64,000 nucleotides of DNA from Flavobacteriaceae bacterium (lineage in GTDB: Bacteria; Bacteroidota; Bacteroidia; Flavobacteriales; Flavobacteriaceae). Below the pieces are notes generated by a model that saw nothing but the letters and a program-made list of their open reading frames with translations, did not search any database and was not told where the DNA came from. Each line of letters starts with the position of its first letter. Position 1 is the stretch's first letter. Below are positions 61,375-64,000 of the stretch, piece after piece. The stretch is from positions 9,984-73,983 of the forward strand of contig DQCR01000056.1 in assembly GCA_003533785.1 (NCBI GenBank), given 5' to 3'. The translations under genes and the position numbers were made by a program.

Positions 61375-62526
61375 CTACCCTATGGCTTGTTCCAAGTCTT
61401 GGATCAAATCCGATACGGCTTCAATCCCCACACTCAAACGAATCAACCCATCAACCACGCCTTGCTCCTCGCGCATTGCTTTTGGAATACTTGCATGAGT
61501 CATGCTTGCTGGGTGCCCCACCAAGCTTTCTACACCACCTAGAGACTCCGCCAAAGTAAAGAGGGTGAATTTTTTTAAAATACGAGTTGTCTTTTCAAAG
61601 TCTGCCCCTTTGGAGACAAAAGACAACATGGCTCCATAATCCCTCATTTGGGCCTTGGCAATGTCGTGTTGAGGATGGGAATCAAATCCCGGCCAGTAAA
61701 CCTTTTCAATAGTGGAGTGTTCCGCCAAAAATTTCGCAATTTTTGTCGCATTCTCACAGTGTCGCTGCATGCGAACTGCCAAAGTTTTTATTCCCCTCAA
61801 AGTGAGAAAGCAATCCATAGGACCTGGAACTGCTCCACTTGCATTTTGGATAAAAGCCAGTTTTTCATGGAGAGTATCGTCATTCACCACCAAAGTACCC
61901 AATATTAAATCACTATGACCTGCTAAATACTTCGTTGCAGAATGCATCACTATATCTACTCCTAAATCCAAGGGTTGTTGCAAATAGGGCGAAGCAAAAG
62001 TATTGTCTACCGCAATCATAATATCAAGGTCTTTTGCCAGACGGACATAACTAGCGATATCTACCACTCGCATCATTGGATTGGTTGGCGTCTCAATCCA
62101 AATCAGTTTGGTCTTCTCATTGATTTTTTGAAATACTGCTTCGGGTTGCGTAAGATCGACAAAGTGAAAACGAATTCCCATCGTTTCAAATATCTTTACA
62201 AAAAGGCGGTAACTGCCACCGTATAAATCATTGCTTGACACGACTTCATCTCCGGGTTGAAGCAACTTCATCACAGCATCTATTGCGGCCAATCCTGAAG
62301 CAAACGCCAAACCATAGCGACCATTTTCTATACTGGCCAAGTTTTTTTCTAAAGCGGTTCTTGTTGGATTATGTGTTCGGCTGTATTCGTAGCCCTTATG
62401 ATCACCAGGAGCGGCCTGTGCGTAGGTAGATGTCTGATAAATTGGGGGCATTACGGCACCATAGGATGCGTCTGGTTCTTGACCTCCATGTATGGTTTTG
62501 GTATTGAATTGAATCGGTTTTTTCAT
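61375..62526 (-). CDS. Cystathionine gamma-synthase / trans-sulphuration enzyme
   Basis: 383 aa PLP enzyme from ATG 62526 (MKKPIQFNTKTIHGGQEPD); the frame reaches 45 codons further but reads as non-coding. The PLP lysine is in MHSATKYLAGHSD. YEYSRTHNPTR, SNDLYGGSYRLF and the end AESLGGVESLVGHPASMTH are typical. Gamma-synthase and gamma-lyase activities are hard to separate by sequence; metB-like synthesis of cystathionine or direct sulphydrylation are the options. Confidence 0.9.
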   Translation of the reverse strand: MKKPIQFNTKTIHGGQEPDASYGAVMPPIYQTSTYAQAAPGDHKGYEYSRTHNPTRTALEKNLASIENGRYGLAFASGLAAIDAVMKLLQPGDEVVSSNDLYGGSYRLFVKIFETMGIRFHFVDLTQPEAVFQKINEKTKLIWIETPTNPMMRVVDIASYVRLAKDLDIMIAVDNTFASPYLQQPLDLGVDIVMHSATKYLAGHSDLILGTLVVNDDTLHEKLAFIQNASGAVPGPMDCFLTLRGIKTLAVRMQRHCENATKIAKFLAEHSTIEKVYWPGFDSHPQHDIAKAQMRDYGAMLSFVSKGADFEKTTRILKKFTLFTLAESLGGVESLVGHPASMTHASIPKAMREEQGVVDGLIRLSVGIEAVSDLIQDLEQAIG

Positions 62527-62541
62527 CTGGGTATTTTCAAA

Positions 62542-62549
62542 CAAATGTA
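62542..62549 (-). promoter_or_regulatory. -7 element of the cystathionine gamma-synthase gene
   Basis: Minus-strand TACATTTG fits TAnnTTTG exactly, 15 bases before ATG 62526; no clear -33 element. Confidence 0.5.
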
Positions 62550-62619
62550 TTTCTTTTTTAACACTGAGATAGTGACTATAGCATGAAAAAAAAACGAACT
62601 TAGATGAATAAAAAATGAT

Positions 62620-62973
62620 ATGAAAGTCTTTTATTATCTGAATAGCTGCGATACCTGCCAAAGGATACTTACATCACTTCAGCTCCCTATTGAAGTGGAA
62701 CGAAGAGAGATTAAAAGTCTTGCTCTTACAGCAGAAGAACTGGATGCAATGCAAGTACTGAGTGGCACATACGAAGCTTTATTCAGTAAACGATCTCGAT
62801 TGTACCAACAAAGAGGACTAAAGAATCTGACTTTAAGTGAAAACGAAATCAAAGACCTCCTCCTAGAACATTATACTTTCTTAAAAAGACCTGTATTAAT
62901 TTGGGAGGAGTATATTTTCGTCGGAAATAGTAAAAATACGATCGACGCCGCCTACGAATTAATCCATGGGTAG
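62620..62973 (+). CDS. ArsC/Spx/YffB family thioredoxin-fold protein
   Basis: 117 aa. CDTCQR (C10 and C13) gives a Cys-x-x-Cys at the usual active site. FLKRPVLIWEEYIFVG is the family's cis-Pro region. Arsenate reductase is one activity of the family, but no other arsenic gene is nearby, so a general thiol-redox or YffB-like role is as likely. It overlaps the transporter start by 8 bases. Confidence 0.85.
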   Translation: MKVFYYLNSCDTCQRILTSLQLPIEVERREIKSLALTAEELDAMQVLSGTYEALFSKRSRLYQQRGLKNLTLSENEIKDLLLEHYTFLKRPVLIWEEYIFVGNSKNTIDAAYELIHG

Positions 62974-63862
62974 ACAAAAAATACTTGCCTTACTTGCTGC
63001 TTTTGGGGCTACCCTAATTTATGGGCTCAACCATACGATTGCTAAAGTAATCATGCCCGAATATATTGGAGCCTACGGGTTTATTATGTTACGATTGCTC
63101 GGCGCTGGATTATTATTTTGGGCGATTAGCCCTTATTTTCCTAAAGAAAGGATCCAGTATGAAGATTATGGACGACTGTTTTTTGCAGCCCTTCTGGGGA
63201 TGTGTATCAATATGCTTATGTTTTTTAAAGGCTTAGAGTTATCCACCCCTATAAATAGTGGCGTCATCATCACAATCACCCCTATAATGGTCTTAGTTCT
63301 GTCTTATCTTTTTTTGAAAGAACCGATAGGCTGGCGAAAGACAATTGGGATATTTTTGGGGTTTACTGGGGCATTGGGCTTAACACTTTTCGGAGTTGAA
63401 AGTCAGCAAAACGCTCCCAATATACCCCTAGGTAACGCCTTGTTCCTAATTAATAGTTCCAGCTACGCGGCGTATTTAATTTTAGTGAAACCACTCACAC
63501 AAAAATACCATACCATTACCCTAATGAAATGGTCATTTTTAATTGGGCTCTTATTATCTTCTCCCGTTACATTTACTGAGTTTATGGCTGTTGAATGGAA
63601 CGCTCTACCGATGGATGTCATTTGGAGAATGGCTTTTGTCGTTGTGGGCACCTCTTTTTTAACCTATCTGTTTAATGTATATTCATTAAAAACCCTTTCC
63701 CCAACGACCGTGGGCGCCTTCATTTATTTTCAGCCTCTAATCGCTATTCTATATGCAGTGCTGTCTGAAAACGATCAATTGGATGTTCTCAAAATCACAG
63801 CTACCTTCTTAATCCTTATAGGTGTCTATTTGGTTACCAAAAAAAGAAACCGCCTGCATTAA
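62966..63862 (+). CDS. EamA/DMT family transporter
   Basis: 298 aa with ten predicted membrane helices arranged as two EamA repeats (for example LIYGLNHTIAKVIMPEYIG at the first and FLINSSSYAAYLILVKPL at the second repeat). Members export amino acids, nucleobases or metabolites; substrate unknown. Co-transcribed with the ArsC-like gene (8-base overlap). It ends with a basic tail (TKKRNRLH). Confidence 0.9.
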   Translation: MGRQKILALLAAFGATLIYGLNHTIAKVIMPEYIGAYGFIMLRLLGAGLLFWAISPYFPKERIQYEDYGRLFFAALLGMCINMLMFFKGLELSTPINSGVIITITPIMVLVLSYLFLKEPIGWRKTIGIFLGFTGALGLTLFGVESQQNAPNIPLGNALFLINSSSYAAYLILVKPLTQKYHTITLMKWSFLIGLLLSSPVTFTEFMAVEWNALPMDVIWRMAFVVVGTSFLTYLFNVYSLKTLSPTTVGAFIYFQPLIAILYAVLSENDQLDVLKITATFLILIGVYLVTKKRNRLH

Positions 63863-63942
63863 ATAAATAACTCTTGGAGTACTCTTTATAAAACCTGTTT
63901 ATTTTTCCTCCGTATTAGTATATTTACATAAAATCAGAAGCA

Positions 63943-64000
63943 ATGCAAATAAAATTTTCATTCCTTTTTTTTACCCTGCTTTTAATTAATTGCGGAGGAG
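63943..64000 (+). CDS. Start of a predicted lipoprotein gene (truncated by the window)
   Basis: ATG 63943 opens MQIKFSFLFFTLLLINCGG, a typical lipoprotein signal with Cys at residue 17. Only 19 codons are visible, so nothing can be said about function. TATATTTA (63919-63926), a one-mismatch -7 element, is 16 bases upstream. Confidence 0.6.
   Translation, partial: MQIKFSFLFFTLLLINCGG

Noticed and set aside
62620-62973. Arsenic resistance island
   Set aside because: Only one ArsC-family protein is present, with no arsR, arsB or acr3 gene nearby.

Overview
The window is a gene-dense chromosomal segment from a member of the phylum Bacteroidota, most likely a pigmented, probably marine flavobacterium. 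Three things point there. First, the gene families: a complete MoxR/DUF58/BatABCDE operon, an IPExxxVDY-family gene between rnc and pyk, a long second-type PurF, and flavobacterial carotenoid genes. Second, several intergenic regions carry the Bacteroidota promoter form TTG or TTTG, about 18-21 bases, TAnnTTTG. Third, the sequence is moderately A+T-rich and Shine-Dalgarno sites are scarce. I see no insertion sequence, prophage, CRISPR array, rRNA or tRNA.

Layout. 1-2549 (-): 5' part of dnaE, encoding a polymerase III alpha subunit with a proofreading exonuclease fused in front. 2668-8315 (+): the four-gene ligase-associated DNA-repair cassette (MBL exonuclease, ATP-dependent ligase, Lhr-type helicase, PdeM phosphoesterase), followed by mfd. 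11671-18167: ACT-domain protein, YraN, metG, an HDAC-family hydrolase, a CBS protein, an atypical SDR and two unknown proteins. 18190-23603: carotenoid genes cruF, crtD, crtA (-) and crtI (+), separated by a voltage-gated potassium channel that is preceded in frame by a 27-codon membrane-peptide ORF. 23575-30307 (-): a predicted membrane protein and an AddB/AddA-like pair. 30405-31013 (+): superoxide dismutase. 31163-35073 (-): purN, rnhA, a PfkB kinase and purF, divergent from acpP, fabF, rnc, the IPExxxVDY gene and pyk (35209-39322, +). 39319-47412: dinB, CYTH, ABM, isoaspartyl peptidase, ALDH7, a membrane protein, gpsA, pheS and cvpA. 47415-56349 (-): the full Bat operon. 56494-63862: aldo/keto reductase, SDR, AlbA_2 protein, hflX, lpxH, cystathionine gamma-synthase, ArsC-like protein and an EamA transporter. 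The start of a lipoprotein gene runs off the right edge.

Themes. DNA repair and replication are heavily represented: DnaE-exo, the ligase cassette, Mfd, AddAB-like, DinB, RNase HI and YraN. The carotenoid genes CrtI, CruF, CrtD and CrtA would together suggest an acyclic-ended, hydroxylated, 3,4-desaturated and possibly 2-keto (myxol/saproxanthin-like) pigment. Convergent genes usually overlap, and some share one CTAG or TTAG as both stop codons.

The parts least explained by known families are the micropeptide/potassium-channel arrangement with its repeat-rich upstream region, the TGTGAAA operator-like array before the ACT-domain gene, and a strong terminator-like hairpin in the apparent leader of the Bat operon. 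I saw no clear-cut new multi-gene system. No computation or database search was run; family names come from reading the translated sequences.
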